64,000 nt of DNA from Mucilaginibacter sp. KACC 22773 (GTDB lineage: Bacteria; Bacteroidota; Bacteroidia; Sphingobacteriales; Sphingobacteriaceae). Below, piece by piece: positions 17,734-25,713 of the stretch. A program made the position numbers and the translations under genes. A model generated the notes under the pieces. That model searched no databases, was not told the origin of the DNA, and worked only from the letters and a program-made list of their open reading frames with translations. The stretch covers positions 3,286,001 through 3,350,000 of the forward strand of contig NZ_CP117883.1 in the NCBI RefSeq assembly GCF_028736215.1, written 5' to 3'. The number at the start of each line of letters is the position of its first letter. The first letter of the stretch is position 1.

Positions 17734-18351
17734 TTAGTTTAAAACCTCGCCTGCATGCGTGGCCTGGGGCACCTCAATTAACTTGCCCGACCGTACATCA
17801 TATATATAACCGTAAATGGGAATGTTGCCAGCCACTAACGGATGATGCCTGATGCGCTCCACATCTTCCACAACGCTGGCTTCCAGGTTTTTGAAGGTGA
17901 GGAATGCGATATGATTGGCTTCGTCAGATCCGCCGCTTTCGTCGGCATTGCGCCAGCCGTTTTCGTCGATAGTGGCCGTATTCAGGCTTTTGGATAGTAA
18001 GTTACGAATGATATCATCGGTAAACAAGCCCATACCGCAATCGGTATGGTGTATTACAAACCATTCTTTGGTACCCAATAGTTTATGTGATATCACCAAT
18101 GAACGGATAGCGTCATCGCTTGCCCGGCCGCCTGCGTTGCGGATCACGTGTGCATCGCCCTCGGCAAGGCCTGCGTATTTGGCAGGATCAAGGCGGGCAT
18201 CCATACAGGTTAAAATGGCAAACTGGCGTGCCGGCGGTATAGTAAGATTACCCTTATCGCCAAAATGTTTTACATATTCATCGTTAGCTTTAAGTACCTG
18301 CCGGTGTACTTTACTTTTTACTTGCTGAAGCTCATCAATTGCGTTTGACAT
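17734..18351 (-). CDS. Beta-class carbonic anhydrase
   Basis: 205 residues, cytoplasmic. Zinc ligands are Cys49 (LTCMDARLD), His102 and Cys105 (IHHTDCGM); the catalytic Asp51/Arg53 pair is intact. [17 protein letters not shown] is the conserved core loop. It belongs to the short Rv1284-like branch rather than the plant-type branch. It interconverts CO2 and bicarbonate. The gene lies 39 bp downstream of the cysteine-free peroxiredoxin-like gene, so both should be on one transcript that begins upstream of a Cys-rich leader peptide. Confidence 0.88.
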   Translation of the reverse strand: MSNAIDELQQVKSKVHRQVLKANDEYVKHFGDKGNLTIPPARQFAILTCMDARLDPAKYAGLAEGDAHVIRNAGGRASDDAIRSLVISHKLLGTKEWFVIHHTDCGMGLFTDDIIRNLLSKSLNTATIDENGWRNADESGGSDEANHIAFLTFKNLEASVVEDVERIRHHPLVAGNIPIYGYIYDVRSGKLIEVPQATHAGEVLN

Positions 18352-18390
18352 AGTTTTATATTTTTGTGAATAAACCTCGTTTTTAAATTA

Positions 18391-19032
18391 TCAGGCTGAT
18401 TTCCTGCTGTTAGCTATCAATGACGATTCGTAAACCGACGAAACAATAGCTTCACCATCGAAAGTTCCCAAAAAGTCAAGATCAATATGGCTGTAAATCA
18501 CCTGCTTGCTGGCATCGATAATATAGGTGGCCAGCAAGGGCACATTAACATCAATACCCGAAAAGCGGTTCCAAACCGGGTCGTTGTCAGAATAAATCCT
18601 GAATGTGTGAGCTATATTTTTCTCCTCGTCGTGATAAAAGTTAAGGGTAAAACTGCTTTCCCAAGCCTGTTTTGCCAGTTCGTCGGTACGCTCATCGCTG
18701 ATAATCAACAAGCTACCGCCGTTTGCTCTTATTTCCTGCTGGATATTGTTCAATTGATTTAACAATTCAAAGCCTTGCTCTTTCCAGTGGTGCGAGTAAA
18801 ATGCAATCACCAATGGTTTTTTGAGCAGTTGCCTTAAAGCAATTGGCCCATGTGTTTGTGCACCGTTGAAAAACGATTGCCAACGGGTATAATCATTGGA
18901 AAACTTTAAATCGGGAATATAATTACCTGCTTTTACGGGTTGCAAAGCGCGGTAAGGTTTAAAAGCAATATCGTTATCAGGAACAATTTCTGAAAGATCG
19001 AAAAACGGGTATTTATTAGCAGTAGTTGACAT
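18391..19032 (-). CDS. Peroxiredoxin-like (AhpC/TSA) domain protein without cysteines
   Basis: 213 residues. The layout follows the redoxin fold: VKAGNYIPDLKFSND, then LRQLLKKPLVIAFYSHHW, GGSLLIISDE and VPLLATYIIDASKQVIYSHI. At the place where peroxiredoxins have FYP...T/S-x-x-Cys the sequence reads FYSHHWKEQGFELL, and the whole protein contains no Cys. It therefore cannot act as a thiol peroxidase. A binding or scaffolding role is possible. It starts the transcript that also carries the carbonic anhydrase gene, with a leader of about 320 bases containing a Cys-rich small frame. Confidence 0.7.
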   Translation of the reverse strand: MSTTANKYPFFDLSEIVPDNDIAFKPYRALQPVKAGNYIPDLKFSNDYTRWQSFFNGAQTHGPIALRQLLKKPLVIAFYSHHWKEQGFELLNQLNNIQQEIRANGGSLLIISDERTDELAKQAWESSFTLNFYHDEEKNIAHTFRIYSDNDPVWNRFSGIDVNVPLLATYIIDASKQVIYSHIDLDFLGTFDGEAIVSSVYESSLIANSRKSA

Positions 19033-19094
19033 TTTGTAGTGTGGTTAATAGTAGTAAATTATGTTTATTGGCGCAGATGAGAGAGGTATCACCT

Positions 19095-19187
19095 TCAACA
19101 ACGGCATAAGCCATAAATCACGTGCTGGTAATGCAGCACCCTATCAAAAAATGATTTCTTTAAAGGATTTATCGGGTAAGCGTTCAT
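19095..19187 (-). CDS. Possible 30-residue leader frame ending in Cys-Arg-Cys
   Basis: ATG at 19187 to TGA at 19095 encodes 30 residues beginning MNAYPINPLKK and ending YGLCRC. It lies in the same untranslated leader as the Cys-rich octapeptide, between it and the peroxiredoxin-like gene. It may be a second uORF or chance. The frame covers the hairpin near 19122-19139. Confidence 0.25.
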   Translation of the reverse strand: MNAYPINPLKKSFFDRVLHYQHVIYGLCRC

Positions 19188-19254
19188 AAAATATATTATT
19201 AATAACCAGGTCAGTAAACTTTTAGCGGGATCTGTGGTTTTAAGGGAGAGAAAC

Positions 19255-19281
19255 TCAACAGCAGCAACACATACACATCAT
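19255..19281 (-). CDS. Cys-rich leader peptide (Met-Met-Cys-Met-Cys-Cys-Cys-Cys)
   Basis: ATG at 19281, TGA at 19257-19255: eight codons, five of them Cys (TGT TGT TGC TGC TGT) and three Met. The composition is far from random and places all eight codons on the two sulfur amino acids. It lies about 75 bp downstream of a TATATTTG promoter box and 220 bp upstream of the peroxiredoxin-like gene. By analogy with amino-acid attenuators, stalling at the Cys run under Cys or Met shortage would alter folding downstream. The start could be either of the first two ATG codons. Confidence 0.6.
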   Translation of the reverse strand: MMCMCCCC

Positions 19282-19362
19282 CCCTCTTAAATCGTGGCGA
19301 TTTAAAAAGTTATTTGATTTGTATTTTATTGTGTTGTTTAACATTCCTTTGAATTAACGAAA

Positions 19363-19370
19363 CAAATATA
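19363..19370 (-). promoter_or_regulatory. Putative -7 box TATATTTG for the leader / redoxin / carbonic anhydrase transcript
   Basis: On the minus strand TATATTTG matches TAnnTTTG. A start a few bases downstream would give a leader of about 320 bases containing the Cys-rich frame. The -33 region lacks a clear TTTG. Confidence 0.45.
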
Positions 19371-19454
19371 CTATAATGTCTATATAATTAGTATACATTT
19401 TTATAATTTTTTTTATTCTTCTTTTAGTTACTTAACTTACCAATAAAAACATCC

Positions 19455-21107
19455 ATGTTAAAAGGCGTTTGCAAATTCATTTCCATACCACTTATTTCGC
19501 TCTTATACATACCATTAGGCTGCAATCATAGTTCTAAATCCGGCCGGCAATCAAAAGCCGACTCGCTTAAACGAAAAGCTGTTAAAGAATGGAATAAAAC
19601 CATCCCAGGCAATTTCAGCGATCAAACCGACGCAATTTTTGATAGCACGCTGCTTGCCACTTTTGTTAAAACCCACCCTGCATTTGAGCCCTATGTTAAG
19701 GATATCAGCCTGTTTTATAGCAAGCGCAAGTTTGCTTACGCCTGGTACAACAAAGGAAAGTTGATTGAACAGGCCGGTAACCTGGCAGACAGAGTAGGAA
19801 ATTTACAAAATGAGGGTATTTACAAGGCCACTCCCTACCCCAAAGTTTTAGACTCATTGATATTTGCGCCTAATAGCAAGTCATCAAAACCCAATATCGA
19901 AACAGAGTTAATGCTGACGGCCCAGTATTTTGTATTTTCAAAACTGGCTTTCCAGGGAATGAGCGATTCTACCAGTAAAGCGGTTAACTGGTTTTTGCCG
20001 CGCAAAAAAATCTCCTATAATGATTACCTGGATACTTTATTAAGGCAAAGCGGCAAAGCCGGCAGCACCTTATCAGAGCCTGTTTACAGGCAGTACGATT
20101 TATTAAAAAACTACCTCGCCAAATACCGGGCGTTAGACGCGAAAGAAAAATGGACAACGATACCATCAGCCAAAGGCGTAAAACCAGGCGACTCGTCGGC
20201 GGTTATCCCGCAGATAAGAACACGGCTTTTCAAATTGGGAGATTTTAAGGGCGACACCTTAGGCAATGTTTTTGACAATGAATTGCAACAGGCCATAAAC
20301 CAGTTTCAACTAAGGCATGGCTTAACAGCCGATGGCCTGCCGGGGCCGGGGACACTTGCAGAGATGAACGTACCCTTAAAAAAACGCATCAGGCAGATTA
20401 TTGTTAATATGGAGCGGTGCCGCTGGCTTCCGGTTAGTTTAAGTACCGATTACCTGGCTGTAAATATCCCCGAATTTAAATTGCACGTTTATCATGCCGA
20501 TAGTTTGTTGTGGAGTTGTAATGTGGTTGTAGGCCAAAAGGTGCATCAAACAGTTATATTCTATGGCCAGATGCAATACGTGGTGTTTAGCCCGTACTGG
20601 AATGTACCCGAGAGTATTGTCCGAAACGAAGTTTTACCCGAAATGCGAAAGAACTCCAGTTATATCAGCAAGCACAACATGATCATTACGGGCCGCGAGA
20701 ATGGTTTGCCGGTAATTAAACAAAAACCCGGCCCCGAAAACTCATTAGGGCTTGTGAAATTTTTGTTCCCGAATAGCTATAGTATTTATTTGCATGATAC
20801 GCCCTCACGATCGTTATTTGGCGAATCGTCCAGGGCCTTTAGTCACGGTTGCATCCGCGTTGGCGAACCTGCAAAGCTTACCGCTTTTCTGTTGAAATAT
20901 GATACTACCTGGACTGCTGACAGAATTTACAAAGCGATGCATCTTGGCAAAGAACAAACTATAACACTTAAACAAAAAGTACCTGTGTTCATCGCCTATT
21001 TCACAGCTTTTACCGATAGAGATAACAAACTCAACTTTCGCCAGGATATCTACGACAGAGATGAGCAGCTGGCTTCGATGATATTATCGGGAAGCGGGAA
21101 GTATTAG
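19455..21107 (+). CDS. L,D-transpeptidase, YcbB-like lipoprotein
   Basis: 550 residues. The signal ends in LGC with Cys23, a lipobox. The middle carries a peptidoglycan-binding domain (AVIPQIRTRLFKLGD, then AINQFQLRHGLTADGLPGPGT). The C-terminal YkuD domain has HDTPSRSLFG and SHGCIRVGEP, with catalytic Cys466. Such enzymes form 3-3 peptide cross-links in peptidoglycan or attach proteins to it, acting in the periplasm. Size and domain order match LdtD (YcbB) relatives. The gene is monocistronic, converging on the GH92 gene across a palindromic repeat. Confidence 0.9.
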   Translation: MLKGVCKFISIPLISLLYIPLGCNHSSKSGRQSKADSLKRKAVKEWNKTIPGNFSDQTDAIFDSTLLATFVKTHPAFEPYVKDISLFYSKRKFAYAWYNKGKLIEQAGNLADRVGNLQNEGIYKATPYPKVLDSLIFAPNSKSSKPNIETELMLTAQYFVFSKLAFQGMSDSTSKAVNWFLPRKKISYNDYLDTLLRQSGKAGSTLSEPVYRQYDLLKNYLAKYRALDAKEKWTTIPSAKGVKPGDSSAVIPQIRTRLFKLGDFKGDTLGNVFDNELQQAINQFQLRHGLTADGLPGPGTLAEMNVPLKKRIRQIIVNMERCRWLPVSLSTDYLAVNIPEFKLHVYHADSLLWSCNVVVGQKVHQTVIFYGQMQYVVFSPYWNVPESIVRNEVLPEMRKNSSYISKHNMIITGRENGLPVIKQKPGPENSLGLVKFLFPNSYSIYLHDTPSRSLFGESSRAFSHGCIRVGEPAKLTAFLLKYDTTWTADRIYKAMHLGKEQTITLKQKVPVFIAYFTAFTDRDNKLNFRQDIYDRDEQLASMILSGSGKY

Positions 21108-21138
21108 AGAGAATATTAATTTACAAAACAAAAAAAAC

Positions 21139-21217
21139 GTCATTGCGAGGTACGAAGCAATCCCCGATATGCAAAGCTAATTAGCATGTAGGGGATTGCT
21201 TCGTACCTCGCAATGAC
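21139..21217. repeat. REP-like palindrome, GTCATTGCGAGG family, copy 2
   Basis: 79 bp. GTCATTGCGAGGTACGAAGC continuing AATCCCC (21139-21165) pairs with GGGGATTGCTTCGTACCTCG then CAATGAC at the other end. It is near-perfect over about 27 bp and lies between convergent genes, as copy 1 does. Confidence 0.9.
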
Positions 21218-21241
21218 GCGATTAATTGATAATAACTACTA

Positions 21242-23524
21242 CTACTTCAACACCGATACCGCTTTATTGGCATCCCCTACTCCCCAAACGGTACCTGGCT
21301 TATCGCCCATGGTTATTTCCAACTCACCGCCGGCCATCAGGGTTTTGTGCGAAAAGTAAGTTTTGGTATAATTTACACCGTTTAGCTTCATGGCGTTGAT
21401 GTACATATTTTTAGGCCCGTTGTTTTTTACAACGATGTGAAATGTTTTATTGCCTTGCAGTTTCAGCCTTGCCTCGGTGATTACCGGGCTGCCAAAAACA
21501 TACAGGCCATTTGCCGGATTAACCGGGTAAAAACCAAGAGCCGAGAGTACGTACCATGCCGACATCTGGCCAACATCTTCGTTGCCAATAATACCGTCGG
21601 TTTTAGTGGTATAAAAATCATCCAGGATATAGCGCACTTTGGCGGCTGTTTTCCATGGCTGGCCCGAGTAATCATAGTAGTAGGCCATTGGGTGGCCAGG
21701 CTCGTTGCCATGGGCATACTGGCCTATTAATCCCGAAACGTCGGGCGATTTAAATTTACCCATATCGCCCTCGGCAATAAATAACGAATCGAGCTTGATA
21801 TTAAATTTATCTTTGCCGCCCAGCAAATTAATTAATCCCTCAACATCCTGGGGCACCAGAAAAGTATATTCCCAGCCATTGCCTTCGGTAAAGTCGCCGG
21901 TTTCATGAATCGAGATGAATGGGCTGTACGGCGTGCGCCATGAATTGTCGGCTAAGCGGCCACGCATAAACCCGGCTTTAGGGTCGTAGTAATTTTTGTA
22001 GTATTTACCGCGCTTGCTAAAGTATTCATAATCGGCAGTTTTGCCCAGTTTTTTGGCAACCTGTGCAAGGCACCAATCGTCAATAGCATATTCCAAACCC
22101 ATCGAAACAGATTCCGCTGTACTATCTGCAGGAATAAAACCCAGTTTTTTAACAAATTTAACGCCGCGTGCATCCTGCATGGCGGTAGTTTTCATAGCCT
22201 CATATGCAAGGTTAGCATCAAAACCTTTGTAGCCTTTAAGCAATGCATCGGCAACAACGGGCACCGCGCTATAACCAACCATACAGTTAGTTTCATTAGC
22301 CATTAAATGCCAGGTTGGCAAAGTACCCTGCTGCTGGTAAATAGCCAGCATCGAGTTTATCATATCGTTAGTATGCTCGGGGTGGATGATGGTTGATAAT
22401 GGGTTATTAGATCTGTAAGTATCCCATAACGAAAATGTGGTTACATTATTAAAACCAACGTTTTTATGCACCTTTTTATCGGTGCCCCAGTACTCCCCAT
22501 TTACATCATTAAATATAGATGGCGCTACCATAGAGTGATAGAAAGCGGTATAGAACTTTTTCAATATCGATAATGAATCAGCTTTGATATTGATTTTCCC
22601 TAACTGTCCATTCCAGGCCTGGTCGGCCTCGGTAACAACTTTTGCAAAATCCCAACCAGGTATTTCGGCTTTAATGTTTAGCATGGCATTTGCCGAACTT
22701 ACCGGCGAAATACCAACTTTAGCGTAGACAACCTCACCCTTTGAGGTAGCAAAACTGATAACGCCTTTAACTTTTGCACCTTTTAACTTGGTAGCACCTG
22801 CTTTGGCTGTGCTGTCATAAACGGCAAATTTTTCCATCGGTTTGGAGAAAACGGCGGTGAAGTAAATGCGCTGATCAGCTGCCCATCCTTTTGAAAAGCG
22901 GTAACCGCTGATGGTATACTTATCTTCCTGTTTAATGTAGGTTTCGTACGATCTGTCCCAGCCAATACCTTCCTGTAAGTCAATCACAATATGCGCATCT
23001 TTTGAAGCGGGGAAAGTGTATTTGTGCATCCCTACCCTGGTACTGGCTGTAAGCTCGACACCGATATCGTAGCGTTTTAGCTTAACCTTATAGTATCCGG
23101 GCTTCACAACTTCGTCCTTGTGGCTAAAAAGTGAAACATAGCCATCTTGCATATCTTTCAAACTGCCCTTGTAAGTTTTGATGGCACCGGTGGTTGGCAT
23201 AAAGGAGATATCGCCCAGGTCGCCAATACCTGTACCGCTTAAATGTGTATGCTGAAACCCAATAATGGTTGAATCGGAAATATGGTAGCCCGAGCACCAA
23301 TCCCAGCCTTCGGATAAGTTGGTTGGCCCTAATTGCACAGCACCAAAAGGAACGTTTGCGCCAACAAACACATGGCCATGAAAGCCGGTGCCGATATAAG
23401 GATCGACATATTTGGTAAAAGAGACAGGCACCGCTTTCCCGTTTTTTCGGGACTTATGGGCCTGGCCAAATGAGCTTGATGTTAAGACAGCCAGTATTCC
23501 GGCTAAAAAGATCTGTTTTTTCAT
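21242..23524 (-). CDS. Alpha-mannosidase, GH92
   Basis: 760 residues with a signal peptide (cut near SFGQA). The N-terminal domain shows VDPYIGTGFHGHVFVGANVPFGAVQLGP and GWDWCSGYH, hallmarks of GH92. The C-terminal (alpha/alpha)6 barrel carries GNEDVGQMSAWYVLSALGFYPV with the conserved acidic residues, and HGNEPGHPMAYYYDYSG. These Ca-dependent inverting exo-enzymes remove alpha-1,2/1,3/1,6-mannose from high-mannose N-glycans or yeast mannan. It is the last gene of a GH20-GH29-GH92 operon. The 62-bp gap before it contains a CGGGTTT / AAACCCG stem at 23547-23570. Confidence 0.93.
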   Translation of the reverse strand: MKKQIFLAGILAVLTSSSFGQAHKSRKNGKAVPVSFTKYVDPYIGTGFHGHVFVGANVPFGAVQLGPTNLSEGWDWCSGYHISDSTIIGFQHTHLSGTGIGDLGDISFMPTTGAIKTYKGSLKDMQDGYVSLFSHKDEVVKPGYYKVKLKRYDIGVELTASTRVGMHKYTFPASKDAHIVIDLQEGIGWDRSYETYIKQEDKYTISGYRFSKGWAADQRIYFTAVFSKPMEKFAVYDSTAKAGATKLKGAKVKGVISFATSKGEVVYAKVGISPVSSANAMLNIKAEIPGWDFAKVVTEADQAWNGQLGKINIKADSLSILKKFYTAFYHSMVAPSIFNDVNGEYWGTDKKVHKNVGFNNVTTFSLWDTYRSNNPLSTIIHPEHTNDMINSMLAIYQQQGTLPTWHLMANETNCMVGYSAVPVVADALLKGYKGFDANLAYEAMKTTAMQDARGVKFVKKLGFIPADSTAESVSMGLEYAIDDWCLAQVAKKLGKTADYEYFSKRGKYYKNYYDPKAGFMRGRLADNSWRTPYSPFISIHETGDFTEGNGWEYTFLVPQDVEGLINLLGGKDKFNIKLDSLFIAEGDMGKFKSPDVSGLIGQYAHGNEPGHPMAYYYDYSGQPWKTAAKVRYILDDFYTTKTDGIIGNEDVGQMSAWYVLSALGFYPVNPANGLYVFGSPVITEARLKLQGNKTFHIVVKNNGPKNMYINAMKLNGVNYTKTYFSHKTLMAGGELEITMGDKPGTVWGVGDANKAVSVLK

Positions 23525-23586
23525 TCGTTACTTATAGATTGTGCGACGGGTTTGCACAAACATAAACCCGGCTATATAATAGATTA

Positions 23587-25704
23587 TTAATAAACGCTTA
23601 ATTCGGCAACGGTAATACCATTGCCAGATATAACATGTTCAGCCTCAAATTTAAAATACCTGGCGCTTACAGGGGTGCTTAAAACAACCGGCTGCTCAAT
23701 CGGGTTCGATTTAATATTCGAGAACTCTCCCGAAGCCACCTTTACCCATTCTTTGCCGTCCAGGCTTGTATAAAATGTATACCGGTCAACAATACCATCA
23801 GCCTGCTTATCCTGCCTTGGTAAATATCCAAATGCTTTAATTTGCCGGGCTACACCCATATCAATGGATATTTGCTGCGGAAATTTAGCATTGTCCTTGC
23901 TTAATGTGCTGTATAATGTACCAGTGTGTTCATCAATCGCATTTTCGGCCCGGTTACCAACGTCATTTTCGGCAGTCGCATCAATGATTTTCCAATCTAT
24001 TTTGGCATAGCCAAATGAGGCAAAAGCAACATCACTTTTCTGCCCTCTGCCTTCAAAGCTACGTGCTTTAACAATCCCTCCGTTGGCCAATAAAACCGGT
24101 TCCTGGTAAACCGGCGAAGTAAGGGTTGGCTCCTGTCCGTTTAAGGTATACCTGATGGCACTCACCGGCGCTTCGGTTGTTATGCTAACCTCGCCTTTTT
24201 TGTTTCGGACAATTTTAGGTGCCGTTAAATGTACAGGTTCCTTAAATAATCCAAAATCGCTAAGCGCAATGGCTACAGGCGATTTGGTTATTCTTAACCT
24301 TAACTTACTTGCCGTAATGTTTTGAGTTAAACGGATCAGCCTGTTACCGCCTATGCTGGTGGCTGCGCCAATCTGCTGCCATTTGCCGTTCATAAAAGCA
24401 TCCACCTCAAAAGCTTCTATCCGCTGGCCTAACTTAATATTTTCGCGTAGGCGGATAACGTTGAATGTTTTTGGCGTGTGCAGGTCGATAGTTAAACTGG
24501 GGGTGGTTACTTTATCATCCGTAGCCCAATAACTGTACCTGTCGTTATCTAACAAAAGCTGCGGGCCAAAGCTTAATTTATTACCGCCACGGATATTACT
24601 TGCGGAAACGGTAGCCCCCTTTGCCAGGTTAACCGCAAAGGTTTGTTTTAACAGGTTACCAAATTGGGTAAGGGATTTAACGTCTATCTCATTTACAATC
24701 CCCCGCGGATCTGGCGATAAACCTAAATCCAGCGCCGCGCCGCGGCCAACACTTTTGTAATACAGATCAAGCAATGTATAGGGCGATTTCACCCCGTCGT
24801 CCTGTGTTTTGTGGTAAAACCATCCGGGCCTTAATGACACATCGCATTCGGCCGGCATCCAATAATCGCCGTTGCGGGTACCTTCAGTGCCTTCGTAGTC
24901 TTTTACAAAACCATTGCCCGGCTTTTTACCTTCTACCGGGGCATGGGGCGTATAGGTTGCCCAGCAGGTTTCGCCGGCATGGCCTTCTTCATTACCAACC
25001 CAGCGTACATCGGGGCCAACATCACCAAAAATAACGGCGTTTGGTTGCAATTTACGGGTAATGGCCCAGGTAGTGTCCCAGCCATAATAGGTCGATCTGT
25101 CGATATGTCTTACCTCGCGCTTACCGCCATAGTAGCCATCGCCGCCGTTGGCGCCATCATGCCATGATATAAACAGCGGGCCATAGTTTGTATATAATTC
25201 GCGTAATTGTTCGCGGTATATTTTGATATATTCATCGGTTCCATAATTAGGGTTATTCCTGTCCCAGGGCGAGCAATATACACCCAACTGCATTCCTAAT
25301 TTATCGCAAGCCTCGCGGTATTCTTTTAAAATATCGCCTTTGCCATTCTTGTATGGGCTTTTGGATATGTTATGTTCGGTTGTTTTGGTGGGCCAAAGGC
25401 AAAAACCATCGTGGTGCTTGGCAACCACTACAACGCCTTTGAAACCGCCGGCTTTGGCAGCACCTACAATTTGCATAGCGCTAAACTGCGATGGATTAAT
25501 CAGTTTAGGGTCTTCATCGCCATATCCCCACTCCTTATCGGTATAAACATCAACGCCATAATGAATAATGCAATACATACCCATTTCCTGCCAGTTTAGC
25601 TGCCCTTTGGTTGGCAGCGGGCCGTAGGGCTTTGGCGCGCCTTGGCTAAATCCTTTTAGGCCGATGGCCAATAACAATAATATGATACCTGTAACCTTTT
25701 TCAT
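23587..25704 (-). CDS. Alpha-L-fucosidase, GH29, with discoidin-like and chitobiase-type C-terminal domains
   Basis: 705 residues with a signal peptide ending near GFSQG. The catalytic barrel spans about residues 35-350: GVVVVAKHHDGFCLWPTKTT, YCSPWDRNNPNYG and FISWHDGANGGDG, the last with the nucleophile Asp typical of GH29. After it come an F5/8-type C domain (NLAKGATVSASNIRGG), a chitobiase-C-type linker (IRYTLNGQEPTLTSPVY) and a second F5/8-type region ending in ISGNGITVAELSVY. It releases terminal L-fucose, probably alpha-1,3/1,4-linked if it belongs to the subfamily without a classical acid/base. It starts 9 bp after the GH20 gene. Confidence 0.9.
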   Translation of the reverse strand: MKKVTGIILLLLAIGLKGFSQGAPKPYGPLPTKGQLNWQEMGMYCIIHYGVDVYTDKEWGYGDEDPKLINPSQFSAMQIVGAAKAGGFKGVVVVAKHHDGFCLWPTKTTEHNISKSPYKNGKGDILKEYREACDKLGMQLGVYCSPWDRNNPNYGTDEYIKIYREQLRELYTNYGPLFISWHDGANGGDGYYGGKREVRHIDRSTYYGWDTTWAITRKLQPNAVIFGDVGPDVRWVGNEEGHAGETCWATYTPHAPVEGKKPGNGFVKDYEGTEGTRNGDYWMPAECDVSLRPGWFYHKTQDDGVKSPYTLLDLYYKSVGRGAALDLGLSPDPRGIVNEIDVKSLTQFGNLLKQTFAVNLAKGATVSASNIRGGNKLSFGPQLLLDNDRYSYWATDDKVTTPSLTIDLHTPKTFNVIRLRENIKLGQRIEAFEVDAFMNGKWQQIGAATSIGGNRLIRLTQNITASKLRLRITKSPVAIALSDFGLFKEPVHLTAPKIVRNKKGEVSITTEAPVSAIRYTLNGQEPTLTSPVYQEPVLLANGGIVKARSFEGRGQKSDVAFASFGYAKIDWKIIDATAENDVGNRAENAIDEHTGTLYSTLSKDNAKFPQQISIDMGVARQIKAFGYLPRQDKQADGIVDRYTFYTSLDGKEWVKVASGEFSNIKSNPIEQPVVLSTPVSARYFKFEAEHVISGNGITVAELSVY

Positions 25705-25713
25705 GAATACATT

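Larger units (their letters stand above)
19033..19454. other. Divergent intergenic region with a cysteine leader and hairpins
   Basis: 422 bp between the peroxiredoxin-like gene (minus) and the L,D-transpeptidase gene (plus). On the minus strand it holds, in order, a -7 box (19370-19363), a 8-bp-arm hairpin TTAAATCG-CCA-CGATTTAA (19305-19287), an 8-residue Cys-rich frame (19281-19255), a 30-residue frame (19187-19095) and a GTGCTG-N6-CAGCAC hairpin near 19139-19122. No clear plus-strand promoter was assigned for the transpeptidase gene. Confidence 0.6.

Noticed and set aside
19455..19600. Leader peptide control of the L,D-transpeptidase gene
   Set aside because: The Cys-rich leader is on the opposite strand and points away from this gene.
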